5,943 bases of DNA from the NCBI GenBank assembly GCA_017880945.1, contig JADGRM010000140.1, positions 1-5,943 of the forward strand. Reading direction: 5' to 3'. Below the pieces are notes generated by a model that searched no databases, was not told the origin of the DNA, and saw only the letters and a list, made by a program, of their open reading frames with translations. The translations under genes were made by a program, and so were the position numbers. This document shows positions 5,063 through 5,943 of this stretch, one piece after another (within the stretch, counting starts at the first letter, position 1; every line of letters starts with the position of its first letter). Origin of the DNA: Gallionella sp. (GTDB lineage Bacteria > Pseudomonadota > Gammaproteobacteria > Burkholderiales > Gallionellaceae).

Positions 5063-5943
5063 ATGCTGATCGACTGGTTTACCGTTCTGGCGCAAGTCGT
5101 CAACTTCCTCATTCTGGTGTGGTTGTTGAAGCATTTCCTTTACCGGCCCATTCTTGACGCTATCGACGCTCGCGAGAAACGGATCGCCAAGGAGCTGGCA
5201 GACGCCGACGCGAAAAAAGCCGAAGCCCAGAAGGAGCGCGACGAGTTCCAGCACAAGAACGAGGAGTTCGACCAGCAGCGCACCGCGCTCATGAACAAGG
5301 CGATGGAGGAAGCGAAAACTGAACGCCAGCGGCTCTTCGACGAAGCGCGGCAGGCGGCCGATGCCTTGAGCGCCAAGCGACAGGAAACGCTGAGAAACGA
5401 TGCCCATAATTTAAATCAGGCCCTCAGTCGCCGGGCACAGCAGGAAGTATTCGCCATCGCGCGCAAGGCGCTGACGGATCTCGCCGCGACGAGTCTGGAA
5501 GAACGCTTGGCAGATGTGTTCACTCGCCGCTTGCGAGAGATGGACGAGCAGGCAAAAAAACGACTCGGCGAGTCCCTCAAGACAGCATCTGAACCCGCGC
5601 TGGTGCGTAGCGCCTTTGACCTGCCTGCGGCTCAGCGCACAGCGATACAACAGACGCTCAACGAAACCTTCTCGGCTGAAATCCCCATCCGTTTTGAGAC
5701 CGCGCCGGAACTGATCAGCGGCATTGAGCTCACCGCGAATGGACAAAAAGTGGCGTGGAGCATCGCGGACTATCTGGCGTCGTTGGAAAAAGGCGTAGCC
5801 GAACTGCTGAAAGAGAAGGACAAAGCTGAAGCCCAAGCCCAAGCAAAGAAACCGTCAGACTTGACACAGCAGATCGGCAAGCGAGCCTATGAACTTTACG
5901 AGGAGCATGGCCACAAGGAGGGTCTGGCAGTTCAGGACTGGGA
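5063..5943 (+). CDS. atpF: N-ATPase Fo subunit b with delta-like domain and DUF2934-like extension (5' part)
   Basis: This is the peripheral-stalk subunit that holds the F1 head against the membrane stator. 293 codons are visible without a stop, and the 3' end is outside the window. Domains in order: one N-terminal membrane helix (about 5-27) ending in FLYRPI; a long charged coiled coil (about 30-170); and a region resembling the C-terminal domain of the delta/OSCP subunit (about 180-245, with FDLPAAQRTAIQQTL, then ISGIELTANGQKVAWSIADY and LASLEKGV). A Lys/Ala/Gln linker (about 250-266) leads to a segment at about 267-293, KRAYELYEEHGHKEGLAVQDW, that fits the short DUF2934 pattern RAYxLYxxxGxxxGxxxxDW. 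Alternate-type b subunits are usually about 250 residues, so the last part is extra. The start at 5063 is set by GAGGTG and by the tryptophan-containing membrane-helix start common in the family. No separate delta gene occurs before it. Confidence 0.93.
   Translation, partial: MLIDWFTVLAQVVNFLILVWLLKHFLYRPILDAIDAREKRIAKELADADAKKAEAQKERDEFQHKNEEFDQQRTALMNKAMEEAKTERQRLFDEARQAADALSAKRQETLRNDAHNLNQALSRRAQQEVFAIARKALTDLAATSLEERLADVFTRRLREMDEQAKKRLGESLKTASEPALVRSAFDLPAAQRTAIQQTLNETFSAEIPIRFETAPELISGIELTANGQKVAWSIADYLASLEKGVAELLKEKDKAEAQAQAKKPSDLTQQIGKRAYELYEEHGHKEGLAVQDW

Noticed and set aside
5411..5842. 143-codon minus-strand frame over atpF
   Set aside because: The sense strand encodes the coiled coil and delta-like domain of b in one uninterrupted frame, and the antisense frame shows no recognisable motif.

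Overview
The window carries the 3' part of a phosphoketolase gene (xfp) followed, on the same strand, by the first seven genes of an N-type (alternate) F1Fo-ATPase operon in the order atpD-atpC-atpQ-atpR-atpB-atpE-atpF. This gene order, the presence of atpQ and atpR, and the absence of a separate delta gene between atpF and the expected atpA identify the N-ATPase rather than the housekeeping ATP synthase. The genes for alpha (atpA) and gamma (atpG) are expected just past the right edge. GC-rich codon use and Shine-Dalgarno-led starts fit a proteobacterium, probably beta or gamma (for example Nitrosomonadales-like), but the sequence alone does not settle the taxon. N-ATPase operons are usually an accessory, horizontally spread second ATPase.

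Layout: 1-1356 is phosphoketolase (N-terminal third outside the window). 1357-1403 is a short spacer with no visible terminator. 1404-3905 holds beta, epsilon, AtpQ and AtpR, and 3895-4590 subunit a. All four junctions from atpD to atpB overlap by 8 or 11 nt, which implies tight translational coupling. atpE (ring subunit c) is set apart by a 42-nt gap before it and a 148-nt gap after it. atpF starts at 5063 and runs off the right edge.

Function: beta and epsilon belong to the F1 head. Subunits a, b and c form the membrane motor. AtpQ and AtpR are small accessory membrane proteins typical of this family. Phosphoketolase yields acetyl phosphate, which can be turned into ATP by acetate kinase, so the two neighbouring modules could both bear on ATP and ion-gradient balance. 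That link is an inference from position only.

Two points stand out. First, the b subunit is a composite: membrane helix and coiled coil, then a delta/OSCP-like C-terminal domain, then an in-frame extension resembling DUF2934. Second, almost the whole atpE-atpF spacer (4920-5060) is one long imperfect inverted repeat with 19-nt terminal arms, like a MITE or foldback element. Its right arm supplies the apparent ribosome binding site of atpF.
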